Below are positions 26,571 through 40,104 of a DNA stretch of 64,000 nt, in pieces. The translations under genes were made by a program, and so were the position numbers. Each line of letters starts with the position of its first letter. Positions within the stretch are counted from its first letter, which is position 1. The DNA comes from Paratrimastix pyriformis (lineage: Eukaryota > Preaxostyla > Paratrimastigidae): positions 62,001 to 126,000 of the forward strand of contig JAPMOS010000089.1 of the NCBI GenBank assembly GCA_027972325.1. The letters are read 5' to 3'. The notes under the pieces were generated by a model. That model searched no databases. It was given only the letters and a program-made list of their open reading frames with translations, and was not told the origin of the DNA.

Positions 26571-26630
<60 letters not shown>
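26571..26630. repeat. (CA)n microsatellite
   Basis: A pure CA run just upstream of the putative splice acceptor at 26,636, probably intronic. A smaller C/CA run lies at 26,431-26,453. Confidence 0.95.
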
Positions 26631-26632
<2 letters not shown>

Positions 26633-26636
26633 TCAG

Positions 26637-26844
26637 GTCGCGTCGGAGCATCACGATCCGCCGCCGGCTGTGGGCCGTCTTCCGAGGGTCCACCCATGCG
26701 GCCGTCTGGTGCCACTGCATCTTCCTGATCGCCCTGCCCTGCGCCTGGGTGGCACTGCGGTCTCTCTGGCGCCACCGCTGGCGGACGGGGGCTGCGTATC
26801 TGGCGGTTGTCGTCTTTCACTTCGTGGTGGGTCGTATGCTCTGA
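26637..26844 (+). CDS. Possible 3' exon of the F-box membrane protein gene
   Basis: Follows a CA-repeat tract and a TGTCAG acceptor at 26,631-26,636. The frame encodes SRRSITIRRRLWAVFRG, HCIFLIALPCAWVALRSLW and TGAAYLAVVVFHFVVGRML, ending in TGA: two more hydrophobic segments with flanking basic residues, in keeping with the upstream protein. The phase does not match the donor at 26,387 for this frame, so the exact junction is unresolved. It could also be an independent small ORF. Confidence 0.4.
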
Positions 26845-27505
26845 GGTGGGGGAGTGGGGGGGTCCCCCCCTCAGGGTGGGGATTGTATTCTTTTGTTACC
26901 TTCGGTTCTCAGTCCGTATGTTTATCCGATCTCTGTCCAGTCGTCTTACAGAAGGATTTTTCCCCCCTCGTCATTTGTTGTTATTTTGGTGTGTTGTTGT
27001 CATACGTATGCGTCTTTTTTTGGGTCAGCGGATGATGAAGACAGTCGCGACAAAGGGAAAGAACGAAAAATGGTGAGCATCAACGGCAAAAGGGGGAATT
27101 GCATCCTGTACAAAAAATGATGAACAAGCGGAAAGACGGGAGGAAGACGAGAGTCCGAATAAACATCCGAGATTGACATGCCATCGAGCCATCGGGACTC
27201 GACAGACAACAAGGGGGGGGGGGGGGGGGGGGGGGGGCAGATCAGTTGAAGCGGAAGAGAAGAAGACCCACCCTCGCCACCCCCGCAAAAACATCTATAA
27301 CATCGAGATATACACCACATTGAGAGAAAGAAAAGAAGACAAGGCAGCACAGGAAGACACAAGGCGCACGACGGAAGACAAGGCAGAGCGACGTTCTGAG
27401 ACACAGCCCGGTGTTCAGAAATCGAATGATGTTCGTCTGAAGAGACCTCACAGCTGTCAAAGCGACACTCATCCAGACACATCCAGAAGTGGCGGCTGTG
27501 GGGGG

Positions 27506-29565
<2,060 letters not shown>

Positions 29566-30860
29566 CGATGGAAAATGCTGAAAACTGGAAAGCTAGTCTT
29601 CCGCGCCTCGGGACAAGTTGGGCTGCCGGCGTGCGGTTCTGCAGCAGCAAACTTGAGGCTTAGGTGTCGCACGTGATATGGAAAGCTGAGGTAGCAAGCC
29701 GGACAGGTCCGGGTCAAATGGTCTCAGGAAGAGGGTGTTCGCAGCGGATGATATTTCTTCCGTTGTCCGGATTATCAAACCTGCCGAGCGCCAGGTCAGT
29801 AGGAAGAGCCTGGGTTATATTTCATCCCCGAGAAAAACCACAAGAATCGTACATGTTATCCAACAAGAACCAACCCGGGATGTGGCAGGAAGAGGGCGGC
29901 CTCAGTCGGCGGGCGAGCATCCGCCACCACGGGGCGGGGTGGTCATGGCCATGGTCATGGCCGGGGCAGCAACGGGCACGACCAAAAGAAGCGAGCTTCC
30001 ACGTTGGGCATCATCGCCGCCGCAGGGTGAGGGACAAGCGATGAAATGGCCGCCTGCAAGGGTCGGCGGCATCATCTTGGGGGCGGGACGTGGGCAGGCA
30101 CGGCCGGGGGGGCACTGGTCCCGCGGGGTGGCCGGCCTCCTGGGGCGTATGGCCAGGGGCAGCGGGAGGTCGCCCAAGGGGATCCGCACCTCGACGCGCC
30201 TGGTGATGGAGGACACGCGCGGACAGGGCCCCGCCGACGGGTGATAGGGCTGGCGATGGGGTGGGCACCGCGGGGGCGGGGTGTGAATCGAGGAGGGAGG
30301 GGATGGCGCGGGGCAACCTGCGAGGGGGATGATGTGTGTGGGGAGCAAAGACAGTACGGATGAGCGCATGCGAGAAGAAGAAGGGGTAAAAGGGGGTGGT
30401 GGGAAGGTGATGATGGCGGGGTGATGATGCCGGGGTGATGATGCCGGGGTGATGATGGCGGGGCGGGGTGATGTGGCGGGGTGATGATGGCGGGGCGGGG
30501 TGATGATGCCGGGGTGATGATGCCGGGGTGATGAATGATGATGGCGGGAGATGATGGCGGGATGGCGGGGGTGATGATGGCTGGGGTGATGATGGCGGGG
30601 TGATGATGGCGGGGTGATGACGGCGGGGTGGTGATGACGAGGTGATGACGGCGGGGTGGTGATGACGGGGGTGGTGATGGCAGGGTGATGGTGATGATGG
30701 CGGGGTGATGATGGCGGGTGACGATGGCTGATGTCACACATGGGGGGTGATGATGGCATGGGGTGTGATGATGCCATGTGACATGGGCGGCGATGGTGAC
30801 ATGGGGGGTGATCATGACATGGGCATGGGCTCCTGGATTCTGGGGTCGACAGGGGTTACT
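29566..30860. other. Spacer and minisatellite upstream of the Rho gene and downstream of X1
   Basis: 29,566-30,400 holds no gene I can support, although minus-strand frames around 30,000-30,240 (RVEVRIPLGDLPLPLAIRP) could be a 3' exon of X1. 30,405-30,760 is a (GATGATGGCGGGGT)n minisatellite with GGTGATGACGGCGGGG variants. Confidence 0.5.
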
Positions 30861-32108
30861 GCTGGCTCATGCTGCCCGCGGCCTCATCCCCCGAGGTTGC
30901 GCTGGCCGCGCAGCGAACCTGGGGGCACAGCTGGGTGATGGGCTGGCCGGGTTCGGGCAGGGCGGGGGTGGCCATGGCCGCGTGGCGGGCAGGGGGACTT
31001 TGGCCTCGAGGCCCTCGGCCCCGGGGGGGCTGGGCGGGGTTGGGCAGCCTGGCGCCACGCCTGAGCAGCATCGGGGCCGTCAACTCGGGCGCCCAGAGAT
31101 TCGGGCGCTCGGGGGAGACGAAGGACTGGTCGGCGGAGATGAGCTGGGCAGAGGGGGGTGGGTCGGGGTCGGGGAGGGGAGGGGAGGGGAGGGGAGGGTG
31201 AGTGGGGAAGTCAGGCGGGCGGGCGAGTGAAGATGCAGCTGACGATGCTGATGATGCTGATGCTTGGATGACGACGCCGATCGGATGATCGGATGCGAGA
31301 ATGATGAAGATGCCGATTGGATGCCGATGAAGATGCCGATGCCGACCGATTGGATGACGGTGATGCCGATGCCGATGACGATTGGGTGACCGACCTCAGC
31401 GACGAACTCGCTTGTGTAAGCGAAGCGGCGCTCGGGGTACTGCTGCCCGTTGAGGGACAGCTCCCGCGAAATGGTCGGGGTGCCGAGATCCGCCACCAGG
31501 GGCAGCGCCACCCGGAAGCCGGCAGGCCAGCCCGCCGGAAGCCGGCAGAAGGGAGCGAGCGGGGTCGCCTCGAGGACACGAAGCTTGCCGGGGCTGCCGA
31601 TGGACAGGCGGCACGGGGCCCGCCCACTCTGGCGGCGACCTGACGGATTGCCGGCCTGGCGGTGTTGCCTGGCGCCTGCAGCGCGCCGCCGACTCGATCT
31701 GGAGGCTTCGCTCATGCAATACGAGGGAGGCCTGGTCGGCCATCGGCCTGCCGCCGGCGCGCTTCCATTCGATGATGGGCGGGATCTGGCAATGCACGCT
31801 GGACGACGATGCCCCCGACCACAGCCACGCCGCGTTCTTCCTCAAGCGTTTCGTCGGCCAGGTGCCGTCGTGGCTGCTCGCCGATCTGTCATCGGCCAGT
31901 TGCGGGTACGGGCTGGGCGGCATCGCCAGCGACCAGACGAGCTCTCCGTCAGCGGGCTCCCCGTCGTCGGGGGGTCTGGAGAGGGGAGGGTGTGGCACAG
32001 GGTGGGTATGAGGAGGGATCGAGGGGGTGGGGGTGGGTGGGGAGGGATAGCCACCATCCGCGGACCGGCGAGGCGCTCGGGGAACCAGCGGAGGGACTCG
32101 TGGTCGGT
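30860..32108 (-). CDS. X1: unknown multi-exon gene, divergent from kinase/LRR gene A
   Basis: Exons conserved with X2 are about 32108-32055 (DHESLRWFPERLAGPRM), 31143-30999 (LISADQSFVSPERPNLWAPE, then LTAPMLLRRG) and 30918-about 30862 (VRCAASATSGDEAAGSMSQ). Between the first two, X1 has about 900 bp missing from X2, with further coding-like frames: GKLRVLEATPLAPFCRLPA and LPLVADLGTPTISRELSLNG, YPERRFAYTSEFVAE with a GTCGGT donor near 31,397. I do not recognise the product and no known domain is evident. The donor ATG|GTGGC and acceptors CCCAG fit GT-AG introns. It shares a spacer of about 1.4 kb with gene A and so may share regulation. Confidence 0.4.
31150..31395. repeat. GGGGA and GATGCCGATGCC repeats
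   Basis: (GGGGA)n at 31,172-31,198 and imperfect GATGCCGAT/GATGATGCT repeats at 31,235-31,385, lying in an X1 intron. Confidence 0.8.
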
Positions 32109-33480
32109 CTGATTTCCCCGTCAAGTAAGGAGCCAGGGAGGGAGGCGCCGGCAGAATTCGAGCGAGCTTAGGGCGGGGGTCACCGTTGGGGGGTTGTTGA
32201 GTAAATTTTCCAGCAGGTTCCCTTCCCGCCCGGGCCTTCCAGGACCCGGTCTGACACCAGGCTCACCCGGGCCCGGGGGTGTGTTTTGGCATCAGATAAT
32301 CTGGTGCGGCAAGGGGCCAGGGCCGGGCATAGACGATGGGTCCCATCGCCGGCTCGGCCTCACCGAGGGGGGTGCTTCAGGGCGGGCAACCCGACCATTC
32401 GATGGCTTTTACAAGACCTCGCCCAAATTCGCAAAATTTCTGCTCGTTGAACAAAAATTTATTGAAGATCTAATCGACCGAGTCACGGGTGCCAAATCCA
32501 AATGGCTGCTGCCTCGCTTCACCAATAAAACACCCCCCATAACCGGCATCGGAAAACAGCATTGAAACGGAGTCCACGCCTGCGCGGCATGGCCGAGCTT
32601 GAGGTCATCCTGTTGGGACAGTGTGCGGAAATCAAGGAACAGACATAATGTATTGATATATCCCTCGGCGTGGTTCATCGGCAGGTTGGCAAATGGGCGA
32701 CATGGCTAATGCAGAAGGTTGAACGTCACATCTTTGACGCAGCATACAATGAATTTTAGAAAAGCAGTGCGGATGGTATGTGATCGATACCACCATGACG
32801 TTGACTCGATGAGCAGGCAATTGCTGATGCTGCAGAAGCGGGATCGGCTTGAAGAATCTACCCAACTTCGGCGCAAGGTCGAAGCAGCGATAGCCCTATT
32901 ATGGTTTGGTTCACGGTTCGAGCGTGTCAGCCGAAAACTTGATCAACGGGACCCCTGGTGCAGCTGGGTGAGCTGGGTGGAGCACGCTCGAGTTTGAGTG
33001 ATCATTGATCGATGCTCAACGCCTACAGGGTCGTGATTGAATACTCTGGCCCCGGGTCCGGGGGCTCCAAGCGGAAAACTATTGTGATTGCGGCATGTCT
33101 GTGGGATGAGGCGTTCTATTTTTTGATTGTGCTTCTTTTGCCACCATTTTCTGCGTGGTGGTGTTTTCTCTTTCTTCCCCGGTCACGCTGTAGTTGAACC
33201 GGACACCCCGGGCAATGCTTTGGTTGAGATCACGACCCCGCGCCGAGAAGGGCGCATTCCGCGCTCCCGTCTCGGGGACGTGCCCAAAGAGGATGGTGCT
33301 CGCTATCTCAAAGAGTACTTGGTCTGCTTTGTTTTTTTGTGTTTGTTTGATATCACTTTTGCATCTCGGGTGGGACCTCATGTTTGATGTTTTTTTGTTC
33401 TTGTCTATGACCTCATGATGATCGATCAAAGGCTCTCAAACAGCAGAGCTGGGTTTTGACAGAACGAAACACGGGGCTGC
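32109..33480. promoter_or_regulatory. Divergent intergenic region between X1 and gene A
   Basis: Lower GC than the exons and duplicated, inverted, at 51,240-52,700. The location implies promoters for both genes, though no specific motif can be assigned. A conserved open stretch on the minus strand (33,429-33,079; FEIASTILFGHVPET) has a counterpart on the plus strand at 51,337-51,560, with a 9-nt length difference that keeps the frame. Confidence 0.4.
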
Positions 33481-33630
33481 GCTGAACGAGAACTGGAATC
33501 AGAAAAATCCCACCTTTAGCAGCCCCCTCTTGCCTGTTTTGTCCTCCGTGGTCTCACCTCCTCCCCCTCCCCCCCCCCCCCCCCCCCCCCCCAACACTCG
33601 CACGCACGCTCGCACGCACCGGGATTCGCA

Positions 33631-34220
33631 TTGCAATCCGATTCTGATGGAAGCGCCAGCCCATCGAGGGCCCCACCGCCCTCTCCCTCGCCGTGCGGTG
33701 ACCATCCGCGGCTGTTCGTGGCCAGCCAGGGCGGGAGGAAGTCCACCATGGACACAGAGGCCTTCCTCAGGGGGGGCGGGAAGCTGACGCTGATTCCGGT
33801 GCTGGGCGACCCGCCCCTCTACCGGCACCTGCCCGGGCCCAGCCTGCAGAAGAAGGCGCGGCCCGAGGACCCCGACATCATCGACCCGTACCACGTGCTG
33901 GGCGTGGGGGCCTTCGGGATCTCGTTCAAGCTGGGCGACACTCGGAAGGGCCAGGAAGACGTGGCCCTGAAGGCCACCGCGGCCCCCCAGACGGACCTGG
34001 AGCGGATGATGATCAACAACGAGAGCTACATCCCCGCCGCCGTGCACCATCCCAACGTCCTGCCCGCCGCGGGGCCATCCATGGAGGTGCGGGTCTGGTC
34101 TTGCCCTCTCTCGTGCCTGGCACCCACCCGGCTGGCGCACGCCTGCCACACACTTCATCATCATCTCATCCAATCATCATCCAATCATCATCATCCTGAC
34201 GAGGTGTGCTTGGGCGATGA

Positions 34221-34254
<34 letters not shown>

Positions 34255-35132
34255 GGATGATGATGCTGATGATTGGATGAGGGCCTTGTTGGGAATCTGG
34301 GAAGTCCGACGGCATGAGGACTAAAAATACCAACTGCCTTTGGTGGAGAGCTGGGATTTGACACCCTCTGTTCCTTCCACCGAAAAATCGTCCCAGTTTT
34401 TCGGTTTTGATGATGATGATTGGATGATGATTGGATGATGATTGGATGATGATTGGATGATGATTGGATGATGATTGGATGATGATTGGATGATGATTGG
34501 ATGATGATTGGATGATGATGATTGGCTTCTGATGATTGGCTTGATGATGATTGGCTTATGATGGTTGGATGACTGTGATGATGATTGGATGATGATGATG
34601 ATTGGCTGATTGGATGATGATGATGATTGGATGGTGTTGATGTTGTTGATGTTGGTGTTGATGTTGATGATGGTGATTAGATGGTGTTGATGTTGTTGAT
34701 GATTGGATGGTGTTGATGATTGGATGGTGATGATGTTGATGATGATGTTGATGTTGATGATGTTGATGTTGATGATGTTGATGTTGATGTTGATGTTGAT
34801 GATGTTGATGACCGGATGTTGATGACCGGATGTTGATGACCGGATGTTGATGACCGGATGTTGATGACCGGATGTTGATGACCAGATGTTGATGACCGGA
34901 TGTTGATGACCGGATGTTGATGACCGGATGTTGATGACCGGATGTTGATGACCGGATGCTGATGATTGGATGATGATGATGATGATGATTGGACGATGAT
35001 GAGAGGATGAGAGGATGATGATGAGATGATGATTGGAATGATCGGATGATGATCGGATGATGATGATGATGGTTGATGATGATGGTTGATGATGATGGTT
35101 GATGATGATGGTTGATGATGATGGTTGATGAT

Positions 35133-35171
<39 letters not shown>

Positions 35172-37973
35172 TGATGATTGGATGATGATTGGATGATGAT
35201 TGGATGATTGGATGATGATTGGATGATTGGATATCGGATCCATGCAGAGCTCATCGCCCATGCCCACATCGCCGAGAGATTGCGTTGTTCACCCACCCAT
35301 CCCCGTCCCGCAGCTTGAGCCGGGCGGGCCGGTGCTGCGGTGTCTGTTGACGCCCTTCTGCGAGGGGGGCGACCTGGACAAGGTCATCCGGCGCCACCTG
35401 CGCAGCCCCTCGGCCGACCCGGACGCCGACCGGGAGGAGCGCTGGTGGCTGCTGGTGGACATGGTGCGCGGGCTGGCCTACCTGCACGGCAAGCCCTTCG
35501 AGCAGAACGACCGCCGGGTGCTGCACAACGACATCAAGCCGGCCAACGTGCTGCTGCGCCGCGACCCGGCCACGGGCCGACTGATGGCCCTGATGGCCGA
35601 CCTGGGCATGGCCTGCGAGTACACGGGCGGCTCGGCCAACTACGGGCTGCTCATCCGGGGCACGCCCGGCTTCATGGCGCCCGAGCTCTACGCGGGCACG
35701 GCCGAGGGACAGGCCCTGCTGGAGGCCTCGGGGATGCGGCCGGGCAACACGCCCGCGACGGACGTCTACGCGATGGGTGTGACGCTGTTCTGCCTGTACA
35801 CCCAGACGGACACGGCCCACAAGACCGAGGAGCGGCCCTCGGAGGAGGAGCTGCGTGAGGCCTTCGCCGAGGTGGGCGAACTGGAGGCAGCGGCCGGCTT
35901 CCAGCCGGCGGTGGGGCTGGTGGGGCTGCTGGTGCGCATGTGCAGCGAGAACCCCACTGGCCGCCCCGACATGGCCCGCATCCGGGAGGCCGTCGAGCCC
36001 GTCGCCGCGGTCCGCACCCCCCGCCAGCCCCGGGGTTTTGTGGGATGGGACCGCTGGATGTCCAGACTGTCTTGTCTGTTCGTCTGTGCTGGCTGTTGAT
36101 CTGTCTCTTTGTGGTCGCTGGCTGGGCTGGGCTGTCTGGCTCGAGGTGTGGTGGCGGTTTTGGTTCGGACGCCGCGCTGGTTGGCCCAATGTCCAACGTT
36201 TGCTCCTTCCCCCAGGCCCTCGAGGAGGCGGCCCGCCGCAGGGCAGCCGAAGAGGAGGCAGCCCGTCGTAGGGCAGCAGCCGAAGAGGAGGCAGCCCGCC
36301 GCAAGGCCGTCGAGGAGGCAGACCGCAGGGCAGCCGAAGAGGAGGCAGCCCGCCGCAAGGCAGCCGAAGAGGAGGCAGCCCGCCGCAAGGCAGCCGAAGA
36401 GGAGGCAGCCCGCCGCAAGGCCGTCGAGGAGGCAGCCCGCCGCAAGGCCGTCGAGGAGGCAGCCCGCAGGGCAGCCGAAGAGGAGGCAGCCCGCCGCAAG
36501 AGGAGGCAGCCCGCCGCAGCCCAGCGGAGGCGGAGGTCTGCTGGATGTGGGGGCTGGGTGGCGGAGCGAAGGCGCCTTGGCGAGGGCAACGTCGTGCCCG
36601 TTGTTCACACACGGCGTTCACTTGGCATCACTCCCTCCCCCCCAGCGAGCGGCGACCTTGGAATTGGAACGGACCCTGACGGAGGGCGAGCGAGCCGCCC
36701 TCGATTTGGCCCGCCGCTGCACAGAGACGGAGGTCTGCCCTGTGGTGGCTGGTGGCTGGTGGCTGGCGCCGCGGGCAGTGGGGAGGGCGTGAAGGCGAGT
36801 GACGCTCATCGACGGGGGTGGCGGCGTCTGCTGATGGGATCGGGGCGGCCCCAGCTGGACCTCGGGAGGTGAGGGGGGCGCGCCAAGTTCATGGTGTGCC
36901 TGGCGGCCTGGCTGAAGACCAACCGCACCGTCACCAAGGTCTGCCTGCTGGCGACCGGCTCTCGCCCTTCGATATGGCTGCAGCAGGGTCCCGCCTTGCA
37001 ACGCACTGGGCGGGCAGATGACCGCCTTGGGCAAGACAGGAGAGGCAGGTGACTTGGGCCTCGCCTTCTTCGTTGTGGCACCCCACTCTGCTTTCCGCTC
37101 GCCCTCACCTCCACCATTGCTCGCACCACCCACTCGGTTTCGGCATCTCGGCCGCTCATCGGCTGCTGCTCTGCGGCCGTGGCACGGACGCTCCGCACCC
37201 GACCGGTGGTCATCGCCCATCTCAGCTCAACCTCCGCGGCAACGAGATTGGCGCCGAGGGGGCGCGTGTCCTTGCTGGGGCGCTGGAGCACAACACCAGC
37301 CTCCAAATGGCCCAGCCCAGGGAGGAGCGCGGACGAAGGGGCCCACCCAGCATGACACCCCACACCCCGCCGACCACACCAGCCCCAACCCTGCCCCCGG
37401 TGTGGAGGTTGCCCCGTCGTTGTCGGCCCTTCGTTGTTGTTGCAGCCCCCACCGCCCGCCCGCCCGCCCGGCCACCCCACTCTGCTTTCCGTTCGCCCTC
37501 ACCTCCATCATCGCTCGCACCACCCATTCGGTTTCGGCCTCGGTCACTCCTCTGCTGCTTTGTGGCCATGGCACGGACGCTCCGCGCATGGCCGCCCCGG
37601 TGGTCATCGCCCATCTCTCAGCTCAACCTCATCTACAACCGGATTGGCGACGAGGGGGCGCGTGCCCTTGCGGGGGCGCTGGAGCACAACACCAGCCTCC
37701 AGCAGGTCTGCTGGCCCAGCCCAGGGAGGAGCGCGGACGAAAGGGGCCCACCGCACACCCCACACCCCGCCGACCACACCACCCAGCCACCAGCCCCAGC
37801 CCCGCCCTGCCCCTGGCATGCCGCATCTCCGGCATCCGCCTCACCTTTTCGTCTTCCCCTTGCCCTTCCCCCCCGCTCCTCTTCATCTCATCCCGCAGCT
37901 TGACCTGTACCCAAAAATTGCAGATCCAATCCAGCGCCTCTTCCCGCCCACCCGTGTGCGCTTCTTGCACTAA
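33631..37973 (+). pseudogene. Kinase/coiled-coil/LRR gene A, decayed copy
   Basis: Exons by comparison with C: kinase N-lobe (about 33,631-34,086; LGVGAFGISFK, VALKAT), kinase C-lobe (35,314-36,009; VLHNDIKPANVLL, ADLGMA, GTPGFMAPE), coiled coil (36,216-about 36,537), helix exon (36,646-36,732), LRR cap (about 36,863-36,942), two LRR exons (37,226-37,309 and 37,622-37,705) and a terminal exon (37,899-37,973; IQRLFPPTRVRFLH). Relative to B and C it lacks 8 nt across the acceptor of the first kinase exon (GCATTGCAATCC), lacks 8 nt in the coiled coil near 36,500, has an in-frame TGA in the cap exon, and has lost the donor of LRR1 (CTCCAAATGGCC). It therefore looks like a pseudogene, although the kinase C-lobe frame is intact. 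It has only two LRR exons against about eleven in C. Confidence 0.75.
34140..35235. repeat. GATGATTGG/GATGTTGATGACCG repeats in the gene A kinase intron
   Basis: The intron 34,087-35,313 between the kinase lobes is filled with GATGATTGGAT repeats, GTTGATGTT repeats (34,625-34,810) and eleven or so TGATGACCGGATGT units (34,800-34,960). The orthologous introns in B and C carry related ATC/GAT repeats. Confidence 0.93.
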
Positions 37974-38206
37974 TCCCCTTGTGTCTTCCGCCCCACCTGT
38001 TTCCCCCTTCCTCTCCATCCTCTCCATTCACCTCGCCCACCTTGAAAATTCCTGCCTTTGGCCCGATTGCTCTTCTTCGCCCAATCGGACCGCAGGGGGA
38101 GGGAGTGAACTGGGGAGGCCGTGAGCTGGGGAGGCCGAGGCCAGGGGGCTGGAACATGTCGACCTCCCCGGCTCCGTGACCCGGCGTTCGGAGATTGATC
38201 GCTTGT

Positions 38207-39240
38207 ATGGTCTACATTCTATCTCGTGCTCGTGATCATGCACCTACGTAGAAGTCTTGTAGTATAAGTGATTCATCTTGGAACCAGACGACGCTCGATC
38301 GAACGCTGGAACATCGGCTCGAGCGCATGTCCGATCGGGGGGAGACCGGACGACCGGAATGTGTGGTGGCTGACATGGGTCGATGAGGTGTATCAGCCAG
38401 GACGGGGAAGCAATGACGTCAGATGAGCCGACTCCGCCAAAATTCGAATTACCCCAGACACGGCCAAGGTCACGGGTTCTAATCCAAGCGCTTCCAGATT
38501 ATTTTCTGAAGGGAGAAAAACGCACCCGCTCGACGTTCAAAAACAGCTCGCTGTATTTATAAAGAAGAGGAAAGAACAGCGACGGGGGGGGGGGAATTAC
38601 TGTTTGGCGCGTGCAGGCCCTCACGTTGTTGCGAGGCGGCCCGTCTGAGGATGGGGGGGGGGGGGGGGGGGGGGCTGAGTGGTCGAAGACGGGCTGTGAG
38701 GCGAGCAGACGAGGGATGAGGGGTGCAGGGTGAAGGGAGGGGCGCAGGGGCGCAGGGGCGCAGGGGCGCAGGGGCGCAGGGGCGCAGGGGCGCAGGGGCG
38801 CAGGGGCGCAGGGGCGCAGGGCGCAGGGGCGCAGGGCGCAGGGGCGCAGGGGTGGAGAAGGTGGAGAATGTGGAGGGGTGGGGTGGAGGGGCTGCGGAAG
38901 GGATGAGGGGATGCTACCCCACGCCCACTGAGCCTGACATCGAGAGCGGATCCTGAGCATCTGCCCGGCTTGGTGGAGATCACGGGCAGCCCGAGTTTCC
39001 CCATGAGCGGTTGCCCTGGCCTCTGCCCCCGGCCCTCCAGGTGCTGCGATGGGAACCCAACCCAGACATGCTGTGTATTTGTGTGTCTTCCCCACTGGTC
39101 GAGAACATGCTGTGTAGCGTGAGGAATGAACAGAGATCGGAGGGGTGGGTGGATGGGTGGGTGGGTGGGTGGATGGATGGGTGGATGGGTGGGTGGGTGG
39201 TGGGGGTTACGCGTGCAGGCGCTCACGTTGCGAGCGGGCC
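38207..39240. other. Spacer with G-runs and GGGGCGCA minisatellite
   Basis: 38,207-38,560 is unique, lower-GC sequence in which I see no gene. 38,586-38,598 and 38,651-38,674 are G-runs. 38,742-38,858 is a (GGGGCGCA)n minisatellite. 39,140-39,205 is (GGTGGATG)n. None encodes a recognisable product. Confidence 0.6.
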
Positions 39241-39242
39241 CG

Positions 39243-39366
39243 TCTGAGAGGATGGGGGGCTGAGTGGTCGAAGGGGGGATGTCCCCCGGAGTGGCGAAGG
39301 CGCGAGTCATCTTTCTTCTTGAACTTGTCGCCTGCGCCCTCGCAAATACACAGCATGTTCTCTCTG
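39243..39366 (+). mobile_element. LINE-A 3' tail fragment
   Basis: Contains CGAAGGCGCGAGTCATCTTT, CTTGAACTTGTCGCCTGCGC and GCAAATACACAGCATGTTC followed by TCTCTC, nearly identical to 2280-2350. Only the last 120 bp or so of the element are present, the normal result of strong 5' truncation on insertion. Confidence 0.8.
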
Positions 39367-39604
39367 AGGCGCGCGACAGACGGGCGGAGGGATGCGGGGG
39401 GCGCAGGGTGCCTGGCGAAAGGATGGACGAAGGGATGCCGAGATGAGAGTGAAGAGGGGAAGGCCTGGCGAATGGATGGACGAAGGGATCATCCAGTCTC
39501 TCTGAGGCGCACGACAGACGGGCGGAGGGATGCGGGGGGCGCAGGGTGCCTGGCGAAAGGATGGACGAAGGGATGCCGAGATGAGAGTGAAGAGGGGAAG
39601 GCCA
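39359..39604. repeat. Two direct repeats of about 105 bp, 140 bp apart
   Basis: TCTCTCTGAGGCGCGCGACA through GAAGAGGGGAAGGCC at 39,359-39,465 recurs at 39,499-39,604 with one or two changes. The first copy begins in the LINE-A tail, so that tail end was duplicated with its flank. Confidence 0.85.
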
Positions 39605-39797
39605 AGAAAGAGGGGAAGAGGGTTGTGAGGCGGAGGCACTGGAATGTGTGAGGGGCGGCGAGCAGGATGAGTGGCGAGAGGAATGAGGGATGAGGGCGGA
39701 GGGGCGGAGAGGGACGAGGGGCGATGGGCGGAGAGGGATGGTGGTGGTGATGATTGGATGATGATGGTGACTGGATGATGCTCTCTGCCCCTCGTCC

Positions 39798-40096
39798 AGT
39801 GGTGGGTGGTGGGTGGTGGGTGGTGGGTGGTGGGTGGTGGGTGGTGGGTGGTGGTTGGTGGTGGTGGTGGTTGGTGGTGGTGGGTGGTTGGTGGTGGTGG
39901 GTGGTGGGTGGTGGGTGGTTGGTGGTGTGTGTGTGTGGAGACCTCGTGGCTGCCGCGGAGCAGGAAGATCCGGTGCGGCGGAGCCACAGCCACAGCCACA
40001 GCCACAGCCACAGCACAGCACAGCACAGCACAGCACAGCACAGCACAGCACAGCCACAGCACAGCACAGCAGCCACAGCACAGCACAGCACAGCAC
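39798..40096. repeat. (GGTGGGTGGT)n and (CACAGC)n/(ACAGC)n repeats
   Basis: 39,798-39,930 is GGTGGTGGGT-type repeat. 39,983-40,096 is CACAGC and ACAGC repeat, ending just before the last sushi-like exon's donor. Confidence 0.93.
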
Positions 40097-40104
40097 TCAC
40101 GGAC

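Larger units (their letters stand above)
30790..38206. repeat. Arm 1 of an inverted segmental duplication (X1 plus kinase/LRR gene A)
   Basis: This arm matches 45,405-53,170 in inverted orientation. It holds X1 on the minus strand, a shared divergent spacer and gene A on the plus strand. Homology is visible in the X exons, in the spacer (for example GGCATGGCCGAGCT and the TTTGAGATAGCGAGCA block), in all kinase/LRR exons and their introns, and in the 3' flank up to GCTCCGTGACCCGGC near 38,190. Boundaries are approximate because I aligned by eye. Confidence 0.8.

Noticed and set aside
31080-31715. Assigning X1 to an adhesion or IPT/TIG-domain family
   Set aside because: Short stretches look plausible but no motif is diagnostic; function left unknown.
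35251-36621. Minus-strand frames opposite the kinase and coiled-coil exons of gene A
   Set aside because: Antisense shadows: they cross known introns and consist of repeated Leu/Pro/Cys strings.
38440-38510. GGTTCTAATCC, which resembles a tRNA B box
   Set aside because: The flanking bases do not form a T-arm stem and no A box or acceptor stem is found upstream.
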